Below, piece after piece: positions 40,136 to 48,156 of a stretch of DNA of 64,000 nt. The stretch is taken from positions 1 to 64,000 of the forward strand of contig NZ_JAATHD010000001.1 in NCBI RefSeq assembly GCF_011947265.1, read 5' to 3'. Position numbers and translations under genes: made by a program. The first letter of the stretch is position 1, and every line of letters begins with the position of its first letter. The notes beneath the pieces are model-generated. The model did not search any database. It had not been told where the DNA came from and worked only from the letters and a program-made list of their open reading frames with translations. This stretch comes from Paenibacillus sp. HB172176 (GTDB lineage Bacteria; Bacillota; Bacilli; Paenibacillales; Paenibacillaceae).

Positions 40136-40199
40136 AATTCACGTATTGAAAAGGGTGTCATTCGAGTCATGAAACCCTTTCCAATGTGTGAATTTTTTG
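40136..40199 (+). terminator. Long terminator-like hairpin in the cspB leader
   Basis: The 5' arm at 40136-40156 pairs with the 3' arm at 40174-40194 at 20 of 21 positions (two G-T pairs), loop of 17, and is followed by a T run to 40198. It ends 52 bases before the cspB ATG. It is either an intrinsic terminator for upstream transcription or an attenuator/thermosensor within the cspB mRNA. Confidence 0.7.
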
Positions 40200-40250
40200 T
40201 TTAATAACGAAACAGGCGCATATTAATAAATTTTTTTGGAGGTTTTACAC

Positions 40251-40451
40251 ATGCAACAAGGTACAGTGAAATGGTTTAACGCAGAGAAAGGTTTCGGCTT
40301 CATCGAAGTTGAAGGCGGAAACGACGTATTCGTACATTTCTCCGCAATCGTTGGCGAAGGCTTCAAAACTCTTGAAGAAGGCCAACGCGTTGAGTTCAAC
40401 GTTGTTGAAGGCAACCGCGGACCACAAGCAGAAAACGTAGTTAAGCTGTAA
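40251..40451 (+). CDS. cspB: Cold-shock protein
   Basis: A 66-residue single cold-shock domain binding single-stranded RNA/DNA and melting RNA structure. RNP1 (KGFGFIEV, about 13-20) and RNP2 (VFVHFS, about 26-31) are intact. ATG follows TTGGAGG. Codon use is strongly biased, as expected for an abundant protein. Which csp paralogue it is cannot be told from sequence alone. Confidence 0.96.
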   Translation: MQQGTVKWFNAEKGFGFIEVEGGNDVFVHFSAIVGEGFKTLEEGQRVEFNVVEGNRGPQAENVVKL

Positions 40452-40483
40452 TAGCTTAATTCACGCGAATATGCAATTACGAG

Positions 40484-40520
40484 AACCGTCCTTGACCGCG
40501 AGTCGAGGGCGGTTTTCTTT
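40484..40520 (+). terminator. Terminator after cspB
   Basis: AACCGTCCTTGAC pairs with GTCGAGGGCGGTT (one bulge), followed by TTCTTTT. Confidence 0.85.
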
Positions 40521-40681
40521 TCGAAGACAAGCAGATGATTTCGGGACAAAGCGCAGAATGCTTATAAACAAAACTGTACCGCTCAATCCGATTGATTTTC
40601 AAAAGTAAAGTTGTTACAATGAAATCCGGCAGTATCGAAAGATGCATGATTGGCATACCGACTGAAGACGAGGTGATTAGC

Positions 40682-41167
40682 ATGGGTGCAAAAAAGAATA
40701 CAGAAACCAAACCGTTAGCGCAGAATAAGAAAGCTTCCCATGACTATTTCATCGAGGAAACCTTCGAAGCAGGCATGGTGCTGATGGGGACGGAGATCAA
40801 GTCGCTGCGAGGCGGTAGAGCGAACATTAATGACGCTTTCGCCACCATTCGGAACGGTGAAATCTTCATCAACAACATGCATATCAGCCCATTCGAGCAA
40901 GGCAATATGCATAATCCGGCCGATCCGACCAGGGCGCGCAAGCTGCTCATGAAGAAGGAGCAGATTCGCAAGCTGTACGGTCAGGCGAAGCAAGAGGGCT
41001 ACTCCATCGTGCCGTTGAAGATTTATATTCGCAACGGCTACGCGAAGCTGTTGATTGGACTCGGCAAGGGCAAGAAGCAGTTCGACAAGCGAGCTACAGC
41101 CGCGAAGCGGGATGCGCAACGCGACATTCAGCGCGTGCTGCGCGAGAAGCAGAAGGTTGCCCGTTAA
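40682..41167 (+). CDS. smpB: SsrA-binding protein
   Basis: A 161-residue protein that binds tmRNA and delivers it to stalled ribosomes. Conserved stretches include [25 protein letters not shown], and the basic C-terminal [15 protein letters not shown] helix that occupies the mRNA channel. The ATG at 40682 has GAGGTGAT upstream; longer in-frame starts do not. It is followed by its RNA partner ssrA. Confidence 0.97.
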   Translation: MGAKKNTETKPLAQNKKASHDYFIEETFEAGMVLMGTEIKSLRGGRANINDAFATIRNGEIFINNMHISPFEQGNMHNPADPTRARKLLMKKEQIRKLYGQAKQEGYSIVPLKIYIRNGYAKLLIGLGKGKKQFDKRATAAKRDAQRDIQRVLREKQKVAR

Positions 41168-41248
41168 GAGCAGGATTTAGCTCGGACTTCCATGGATGAA
41201 TTCATCCAGAGCTGCCAGCATTAAATGCGAGTTATGGAAGCCGGAATA

Positions 41249-41257
41249 TGTTATACT
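41249..41257 (+). promoter_or_regulatory. Extended -10 promoter candidate for ssrA
   Basis: TGTTATACT is a TGn-extended -10 about 150 bases before the mature tmRNA 5' end; a processed leader would be needed. Confidence 0.35.
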
Positions 41258-41404
41258 AGTTCTACAGCAAGCATTAACATTGCTTTCAGCCGATTCGGCT
41301 TGATTGCTCAAGATGAATTGACCTTCGCGGTCATGCCATCCTTAATCCGGAGTTCCCGGTCAGTGCTAGACGTTGAAGGATATGAGCAGCGTTTATGCCA
41401 AAAC

Positions 41405-41768
41405 GGGGGCGTTTATGGATTCGACGGGGATTGGACGAGCGCGGGTTGCGGGTAGCAGGGAGTCGTCTGCTTCATCAACGCTAAAGCCTATTAAATGGCA
41501 AACAATCAACAAACTACGCTGTAGCAGCTTAATAACCTGCACGCGTGCTCTCGCTCTGTATCGCCCATGTACCGGGATGAGGGCCCAACTTTAGTGGGAT
41601 ACGCTGTCACATCTCCGCCTGGGGTGTGCTGAAGAAGACAATCAGGCTGACCCGAAGAGAATGCGGTAACAGGTAGTCTCTAGGGTGACATCAAAGCTGT
41701 TACTACACCCGTAGAAGCCTGTGTGGCGTGGTCTTCGGACAGGGGTTCAAATCCCCTCGCCTCCACCA
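41405..41768 (+). ncRNA. ssrA: Transfer-messenger RNA (tmRNA)
   Basis: A 364-nt tmRNA. The tRNA-like ends pair (GGGGGCG with CGCCTCC), the T-arm is GGTTCAAATCC and CCA is encoded. The 5' part has the conserved GGATTCGACGGGG. The tag frame opens at GGC (41497) and reads GKQSTNYAVAA before TAATAA at 41530, so with the charged Ala the tag is AGKQSTNYAVAA. The end AVAA instead of ALAA keeps the ClpXP-type hydrophobic C-terminus. The 3' end is a common integration target. Confidence 0.95.
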
Positions 41769-41770
41769 TG

Positions 41771-41801
41771 AAAAGCCCGACCTCATGAGGTCGGGCTTTT
41801 G
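41771..41801 (+). terminator. Terminator of ssrA
   Basis: A perfect palindromic stem, AAAAGCCCGACCTC with GAGGTCGGGCTTTT. Confidence 0.9.
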
Positions 41802-42147
41802 TTATGTTAACCAATTGTAGACCAATTGTAGACAAAGTGAATATTCAAGTGATGTGTGCTATAAAGGTTGTAGACGAGTTGTCTACATAAAGAAGCTGGG
41901 ATTGTACATAATCGGTTTTATGGATTACTTGAAGCAACATTATGAGACTTTCTATGTCCGAAAGCAGTGCATATTATACGGGATTAATATACTTTTAACA
42001 AGCGCAATAATGATTAAGAGAAGAAAAGGTGAACATTTTTGATCTTAGAATCATGTCTCATGGGCAGGACAGTTCCATCCTTTCTCGAATACATTACTAT
42101 ATCGGAATTTGCTATTTATACAAAAATAAAAAAGGGGTATTAATGCA
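41802..42147. other. Junction region after ssrA with TTGTAGAC repeats
   Basis: No convincing gene. Two 11-bp direct repeats of CCAATTGTAGA lie at 41812-41833, and a third TTGTAGAC at 41868-41875 faces an inverted GTCTACA at 41881-41887. Such short repeats beside a tmRNA 3' end look like arm-type sites of a tyrosine integrase. Base composition becomes AT-rich from here. Confidence 0.5.
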
Positions 42148-42894
42148 ATGACAATATGGGAAGTTGAACTTTTCCTTTATGGAATGATTAAAGTAAAAGA
42201 ATCAATGAGTTTAAGACAACAAAAAGGAAGAGAGGAGCTTAACCCCTTTTTTAGTGATATTGAAATCAAAAATTTTAATGATGGGGTAGTAATTAAGTCA
42301 ACTGCTTATGCGCCGAATAGAAGTTTGGCTAATAGCGCTGCTTTAATATTTATAGGACAAATGGTTGATTGTTTAGTTGTTGAAATAAATGAGCCGATAT
42401 CAATAAGTAATGATGGGAGAAGGTACTTTTCAAGAAATAATAACGTAAAGAGATACATAGAGCTACAAGAATTTATAAGCGCTTTTGAAGAAGCACTATT
42501 TCTTAACCAGCACCATCCTACTTTTTTGAAAGCCTATGGGTGGTATAGAAAAGGGATTACTTCTGAAGATGCATTTGATTCATTTCTTGCTTTGTGGAAT
42601 TCAATAGAAATAGTAACTTCAAAGTATCACCCTAGAACTGAAAGAACTGTAAACGGTTCGAAATCACAGATTTGGGAATCATTTAAATCAGTTTGGGGCG
42701 AATGTCAAGATTGGCCATTAATGATTAATGGTAATGATCAGTGGATAGATCAAAATTACTTGGTTAGAAATAATATTGCTCATGGATTAGCTAACGTTAA
42801 CGTTGAGGAAATTGATGATGTTATTTCAAGACTCGTAATAATAAAAATGGTATCAATAATGTTCTTAAAAGTATGGAAACACAAATTAGTTTAA
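42148..42894 (+). CDS. HEPN-motif protein of unknown function
   Basis: A 248-residue protein not confidently assigned. The C-terminal third is helical and has NYLVRNNIAHG, with R207-x4-H212, the catalytic motif of HEPN RNases that appear in toxin-antitoxin and abortive-infection systems. The N-terminal part (about 1-110) is beta-rich and could be a recognition domain. It resembles proteins annotated as MauJ/ApeA-like, but that is a weak recollection. It stands alone, AT-rich, first in the accessory region. AGGGGT lies about 10 bases before the ATG. Confidence 0.65.
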   Translation: MTIWEVELFLYGMIKVKESMSLRQQKGREELNPFFSDIEIKNFNDGVVIKSTAYAPNRSLANSAALIFIGQMVDCLVVEINEPISISNDGRRYFSRNNNVKRYIELQEFISAFEEALFLNQHHPTFLKAYGWYRKGITSEDAFDSFLALWNSIEIVTSKYHPRTERTVNGSKSQIWESFKSVWGECQDWPLMINGNDQWIDQNYLVRNNIAHGLANVNVEEIDDVISRLVIIKMVSIMFLKVWKHKLV

Positions 42895-43594
42895 TCTGAA
42901 TATATATGCTTGGACTATTGGAACTTTGTTAAGGGAGATAACATGTATTGCTAACGGAAGACTATAGCTCAATAATTAGGAATAGAAACCATTCTATTAG
43001 GTGGAAGGGTTTCTTTTCGCTTTATGAAAGTACTAAACTGGTTAATTGAGCTTGAAATGTTCTTGGGATGAAATGAAATCACTGTATTAATTGCTCCTTA
43101 AACATCTTCTTCATGTCGATCAATTTGTCATTTTTCATTTCGACTGACTGTGACTAATTTTTTAACCAATGGACACAATTTAATTACAAATAGATATTGA
43201 GTTCGAGTAAATATATCTAAAGTTCTTGATTTCTGACGACACCATTTCTCTATTATTGGAGAATAGTGTCGATTCACCAGTTTGAATCCAATTAATCCAT
43301 TGATATCCCAAATAGCGGATGCTATGATTTATAGTGTTAAGGTGGTAATACGCAAATCAGCAACGAAATAATAAAAACCGTTCTTAACGAGCTGAATATC
43401 CCATAAAAGAAACAGAGTCGTGATTCGATTATAAGTTCTACAACTCGCCGATGGGAGTAGAGTCAAAAGTGTTCCAGCCCCACAGTCCTAAATGCTGCTA
43501 ACAAATATTGCAACATAAAAGGTATTCCGATGAATAATGGACCGATGGAAACACACTTAAATATTGAAAGTAACCCCAAAGGAGCACGCATTTA
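42895..43594. other. Gene-free 700 bp with decayed coding traces
   Basis: No intact gene. A hairpin GACAC(C)ATTTCTC / GAGAATAGTGTC lies around 43238-43273. Between about 43360 and 43590 short open stretches read as plausible protein (ISNEIIKTVLNELNIP; then, after a frame change and stops, FDYKFYNSPMGVESKVF), which suggests a decayed gene. The family was not recognised. Confidence 0.4.
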
Positions 43595-45232
43595 ATGAGT
43601 ATAAATATTTCTAAGCAGAAACGTGAAGAGTTGACAACAAAAATAGAAGCTATTCGTTCATTTTTGTTGAAAACCTCACAGAACGAGAATAACGAGAGTC
43701 TTCTTACATTTCTTGGTCAGATTGAAAAAGAGGTTAAGGGTAAAAAATATGGTTTGGTATTTGAGGAGCATCGGGAAGCGATTGACGAAGTGCTGGATTC
43801 TCATATCCCTATACTATCTGAAGAGCAAAGTCTGTTTATTGATAATGATGAGTATATTAATTTTCTATTAGAAGGAGATAATTTAGCTGCGCTACGATTG
43901 CTGGAAAAGACACATCGTAGAAAGATAGATTTAATCTATATTGATCCACCGTATAACACAGGAAATAAGGATTTTATTTATGATGATTCTTTCGTAGATA
44001 AGACAGATGGTTATATTCATAGCAAATGGCTTTCATTTATGGAACGTCGTTTGAAAATTGCAAAGAACTTGCTTTCTGAGAATGGATCGATTTTTATTTC
44101 TATTGATGAACATGAGTATGCCAATCTTAGACTCTTGTGCAATCAAATTATGGGAGAAGAAAGACATGTCGCAACTATAGCATGGCAAAAAAGATATTCT
44201 CGTGAGAATCGTGAAGCGATAGGCGATTCACATGAATATATTGTGATTTACGCATATAATGTTGAAAAATTCAAAAAGTTTCGAAATAGACTACCACTAA
44301 CAGATAAACAAAATAAATTGTACAAAAATCCGGATAAGGATCCACGTGGTCCATGGCAATCTGTATCCTTACTAGCGCAAGGATACAGGACGAATCAAAT
44401 GTATAAAATAGTCGCTCCAAATGGTACTGAACATTTCCCACCACAAGGTCGGTGCTGGAGCACAATTGAAAGTGAGTTTTTAAAAGCTTTTAACGATGGA
44501 CGTATATATTTCGGACCTAAAGGTGATGGTGTACCACGTAGAAAGCAGTTTTTACATGAAGCGAAGGGTCTTGTTCCGTGGAGTTGGTGGCCACATGAAG
44601 AAGTAGGGCATACAGATGAAGCGAAAAAAGAAACAGGGGCAATCCTCGAAAATATGGTAGCATTTTCAACTCCTAAACCTATTCGTTTAATTGATCGTAT
44701 TATTACCATTGCTTCTGGTCCAAATAGTACTATACTGGACTTTTTTGCAGGTAGCGGTACTACTGGTCATGCTGTGTTGGCACATAATGCAGAGCATGAT
44801 GAGAGCAAACGCAAATTTATTCTCTGTACTAATAATGAAAATCAAATTTGTCGTAAGGTCACATATGAACGAATAAAGCGTGTAATTGCTAATGAAGGAT
44901 ATAAAGCCAGCTTGAAATACTATAAGATAGATTATGTTTCAATTAGTGAAAGAATGTACTATGAGTATGCAGATGAACTTCTACTTCATATTCGAGAATT
45001 GGTAGAGCTTGAGAATGGAGTTAACTTCACGCATAATGCCGAGCTAGCCATTGTGCTGACAGATGATGAGATGGATGAGTTTGTCGAAACATCGGAGGTA
45101 TTTGAAAAATGTAGCCGAATTTATAAAGGTCATGACGTTCTGCTCACTAGCGAGCAAGAAGAGTTACTCAAAGAACGAGGCGTAGAGATCATAACGTTAC
45201 CCAATTATTTTTACAAAGAACTGGAGGGTTAA
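43595..45232 (+). CDS. mod: Type III restriction-modification methyltransferase (Mod)
   Basis: A 545-residue beta-class N6-adenine methyltransferase: catalytic DPPYNTG (117-123) precedes the SAM-binding FAGSGTT (384-390), the order typical of type III Mod. The region between them would be the target recognition domain. It modifies one strand of an asymmetric site and also gives Res its specificity. ATG has AAAGGAG about 10 bases upstream. The res gene starts 3 bases after its stop. Confidence 0.93.
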   Translation: MSINISKQKREELTTKIEAIRSFLLKTSQNENNESLLTFLGQIEKEVKGKKYGLVFEEHREAIDEVLDSHIPILSEEQSLFIDNDEYINFLLEGDNLAALRLLEKTHRRKIDLIYIDPPYNTGNKDFIYDDSFVDKTDGYIHSKWLSFMERRLKIAKNLLSENGSIFISIDEHEYANLRLLCNQIMGEERHVATIAWQKRYSRENREAIGDSHEYIVIYAYNVEKFKKFRNRLPLTDKQNKLYKNPDKDPRGPWQSVSLLAQGYRTNQMYKIVAPNGTEHFPPQGRCWSTIESEFLKAFNDGRIYFGPKGDGVPRRKQFLHEAKGLVPWSWWPHEEVGHTDEAKKETGAILENMVAFSTPKPIRLIDRIITIASGPNSTILDFFAGSGTTGHAVLAHNAEHDESKRKFILCTNNENQICRKVTYERIKRVIANEGYKASLKYYKIDYVSISERMYYEYADELLLHIRELVELENGVNFTHNAELAIVLTDDEMDEFVETSEVFEKCSRIYKGHDVLLTSEQEELLKERGVEIITLPNYFYKELEG

Positions 45233-45235
45233 AGA

Positions 45236-47455
45236 ATGGGCATACCAGCAGATTTTCAACTGCGGGCAATCGCTGACCTTATGGATGCTATGAATGGAAA
45301 CAAGCGTGAGATCATTCTTAAAAGCTGCACAGGTAGCGGAAAGACTATCATTCTCACATTTTTTATGGATGAGTACTTAAAGTGTTTTGAAAAGACCGTC
45401 TTCATCTGGCTTACACCAGGAAAGGGGGAACTTGAACTTCAGAGCAAGGGGAAGATGGATAAATATATTCATGGAGCACAGACAAAGACCCTTGCTGATG
45501 TTATGACGACAGGATTTGAAGCAAACGACATTTGCTTTATCAATTGGGAAACACTCAATAAGAAAAACAACAACGCCTTGAAAGAAGGCGAATATGCTAA
45601 CTTTATTGAACATATTGAGAAGGCGTTTAATAACGGCTTATCATTCAAAATTATCGTTGACGAAAGCCATGAAGGGGATACGATTAAAGGCAAAGAGATT
45701 ATTCAATATTTTCAGACTGAAAAAATTATCCGTGCCTCTGCCACCCCGAAAAACTATACCGACGCGACATGGATCATCGTTCCAGAAGCCGAAGTAATCG
45801 CTGCCGAATTGATAAAGAAAGTCCTAATTATAAATGAGAGTGTAAAGCAGGGTGATGAAGTTGTAGACCAGATTGATTATCTGCTAACTAAGGCTCTTGA
45901 AAAACAACGGAGCCTTTATGCCTCGTACGTTTCTCGTGGGGCATTGGTAAACCCTTTAATTGTCGTTCAATTGCCAAATAAAAACGATGTTCTTTTGGAT
46001 GGCGTGGAGAGATGGTTTGCCTCCAAAGAGATTACCTATGAAAACGGACTACTTGCTGTTCGCCTTGCTGAACGTCATGAGAATATCATAGGTATTGAAG
46101 AACCAACAGCTAAGCCCATTGCTATCATTATCAAACAAGCAATCGCTACTGGATGGGATTGCCCGAGAGCGCATATTCTTGTCAAGCTCCGCGACCATAT
46201 GAGCGAGACTTTCGAGATTCAGACGATTGGACGAATTCGCCGTATGCCGGAGGGAAAGCATTATAATGAGCCGCATCTCGACAGTTGTTATCTATATACA
46301 TTGGACGAGAAATTTACCGAAAGCGTTAAGTTGAGTCTAGGGAAAGGTGCATTGGAGGCAGCCAACTTGCAGCTGAAGGAATCACTTAAGGCAGTTAAAC
46401 TAGTTTGCGAACAGGTGTCTGGGATTTCGTTTTCACGTGATCAACGGCAAATACTTCAAACAATATATACTTACTTCAAAAAACACTATAAAATTGATGC
46501 AAGAACAGTCGAGAACAAAAAGCGACTTGAAGCTAACGGTTTTCTCATTTCTAACTATGTTCGCCAATATGTAACAGAAGAAAACCGTGTTATTTCGGCT
46601 GGGGATAGAAGCAGCTATAAAAACCTTAAAATGACTTATATTCAGGCTCCTATTAATACAACCATTCATGGTAGAGAATATCATCATATTGTAGGGGAAA
46701 TATCCCTGCGCGTTGGATTGAAATATGAACATTTAAACGCTATTTTCCGTCGTTTATTCGTTAGAAATACTGGGAAAAAGCCAAGTATCAATCAAATTCT
46801 CCTGCTCGAAAACCGAGAGTTTTATGCATTTGTGCTTAATAATCGCGAATTGCTCAAAAACGCAGTAAGAAATGCTGCTTCTGAAATAACTGATCAAATG
46901 CAACTTGAATTTAACGCATTGTCAGATAAAACAACGATAAAAGATTTCTGGTTTCCTCGCGAATGTCTTTTTACTTATGATGCAACTGAAAAGTCACAGA
47001 AGCTTTTTTCGAAAAACGTATATGAAGGATACTTTTCATCTGCTGCACCAAGGTCTTCCTCCGAAAAGAAATTTGAAAAATATTGTGAAACGGCGACGAG
47101 CGTCGAGTGGGTTTATAAGAACGGAGATAAGGGAGCTGAATTTTTTTCTATTGTTTACGAGGATGCATACGGCAAAGCTCGAGTGTTTTTTCCGGACTAC
47201 GTTATCAGCATCAATGGAGAGATTTGGATTATTGAAACGAAGGGAGGATTTGATAAGTACGGTAACAGTGAAGACATCGATAAATTCTCCCAGCGCAAAT
47301 TCACTGTGCTCAAATCATACATCGATAAAAACAAGTTAAAGGGTGGCTTCATACGCCAGGATAAAAAAAGTGATGAACTTTGTATCTGTATGGAGGAATA
47401 CAGCGATGATGTGTCAAGTGCATCATGGTTGCTGCTTAATGATGTTATAACTTAG
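45236..47455 (+). CDS. res: Type III restriction endonuclease (Res)
   Basis: A 739-residue SF2 helicase-nuclease. Walker A is CTGSGKT (31-37), Walker B DESH (142-145), motif VI QTIGRIRR near 325, and a C-terminal PD-(D/E)xK nuclease with PD at 653-654 and ETK at 667-669. With Mod it cuts unmodified invading DNA. It is shorter than many Res proteins (about 900-1000), but all motifs are present. Start has GGAGGG within the mod end. Confidence 0.92.
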   Translation: MGIPADFQLRAIADLMDAMNGNKREIILKSCTGSGKTIILTFFMDEYLKCFEKTVFIWLTPGKGELELQSKGKMDKYIHGAQTKTLADVMTTGFEANDICFINWETLNKKNNNALKEGEYANFIEHIEKAFNNGLSFKIIVDESHEGDTIKGKEIIQYFQTEKIIRASATPKNYTDATWIIVPEAEVIAAELIKKVLIINESVKQGDEVVDQIDYLLTKALEKQRSLYASYVSRGALVNPLIVVQLPNKNDVLLDGVERWFASKEITYENGLLAVRLAERHENIIGIEEPTAKPIAIIIKQAIATGWDCPRAHILVKLRDHMSETFEIQTIGRIRRMPEGKHYNEPHLDSCYLYTLDEKFTESVKLSLGKGALEAANLQLKESLKAVKLVCEQVSGISFSRDQRQILQTIYTYFKKHYKIDARTVENKKRLEANGFLISNYVRQYVTEENRVISAGDRSSYKNLKMTYIQAPINTTIHGREYHHIVGEISLRVGLKYEHLNAIFRRLFVRNTGKKPSINQILLLENREFYAFVLNNRELLKNAVRNAASEITDQMQLEFNALSDKTTIKDFWFPRECLFTYDATEKSQKLFSKNVYEGYFSSAAPRSSSEKKFEKYCETATSVEWVYKNGDKGAEFFSIVYEDAYGKARVFFPDYVISINGEIWIIETKGGFDKYGNSEDIDKFSQRKFTVLKSYIDKNKLKGGFIRQDKKSDELCICMEEYSDDVSSASWLLLNDVIT

Positions 47456-47466
47456 GGGGGCTGGAG

Positions 47467-48156
47467 TTGAAGGTTATTGAATGCAAACCCATACAATATA
47501 CAGGTAACTGCAGTATTACCTTCATACGTATTGATCCAGAAAATCTGCAGGATACGCTTTCCGTAATCATTAAGGCTCTGATAGATTTATCGTGGCTTAG
47601 CCGTTTCGATCAAGATTATATGAAAGAAAGCTTTAGACAACGTGCTAATGAAACAATTACCGATATTCAGAGAAAAATTGCTGATTGCTCGGATGACAAA
47701 GTAACCAAAGAAGCAGGAGAGTATGTGGTATCTGAATTAGCTAGAGGATCACTTATTAGAAATATGAACTATCTAGATATTCCCCTTTCCGAGTTGCTCG
47801 GCATGAAAGTATCGGGTAATCCCGGATTTGATTTTCATAGTCAGAATAATGACACACACACAGTCATATTCGGTGAAGCAAAATATAATTCTAGGCAAAG
47901 TGCATACGATTCAGCTATTAAGCAAGTAAATCAGTTTATAATTGATAAAAAAGACATTAAGCAAATTGCTGACTTACAGCCTTTCTGTACTCATAAAGCT
48001 CTATCCAGAGCGAACAGCGGGTTAAAAGGTTTTGCAATTGCTTTCTCAGCGAAATCCACATCAAGTGATGTCTTGATAGCTAACATAAAAGAGCATACTA
48101 AATTCACTGAGCTATCCAAGTACGTGGAGATAGTAATAGTGGCGGTGAATCTTTAA
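47467..48156 (+). CDS. hamA: HamA-like (DUF1837-type) nuclease of a Hachiman-like system
   Basis: A 229-residue protein with a PD-(D/E)xK-like core: D122 in GFDFH, then GEAKY with E137-x-K139. A nuclease of this type followed by a large helicase matches Hachiman (HamA-HamB) and the related AbpAB pair. HamB is thought to restrain HamA until phage DNA is sensed. The TTG start is 6 bases after a GGGGGG run and 11 bases after res, and the stop overlaps hamB by one base. HamA proteins are often somewhat longer; a search is needed to confirm the family. Confidence 0.68.
   Translation: MKVIECKPIQYTGNCSITFIRIDPENLQDTLSVIIKALIDLSWLSRFDQDYMKESFRQRANETITDIQRKIADCSDDKVTKEAGEYVVSELARGSLIRNMNYLDIPLSELLGMKVSGNPGFDFHSQNNDTHTVIFGEAKYNSRQSAYDSAIKQVNQFIIDKKDIKQIADLQPFCTHKALSRANSGLKGFAIAFSAKSTSSDVLIANIKEHTKFTELSKYVEIVIVAVNL

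Larger units (their letters stand above)
39924..40250. other. rnr-cspB gap with promoter and structured cspB leader
   Basis: No gene recognised. It contains a promoter candidate at 40082-40110 and a long hairpin at 40136-40194, both described separately. Confidence 0.6.

Noticed and set aside
41225-41594. Two short frames in the ssrA leader and tmRNA
   Set aside because: They overlap the tmRNA, which is certain from its ends and tag frame.
41854-42042. 62-codon frame after the tmRNA
   Set aside because: No ribosome binding site; it covers the putative integrase arm sites.
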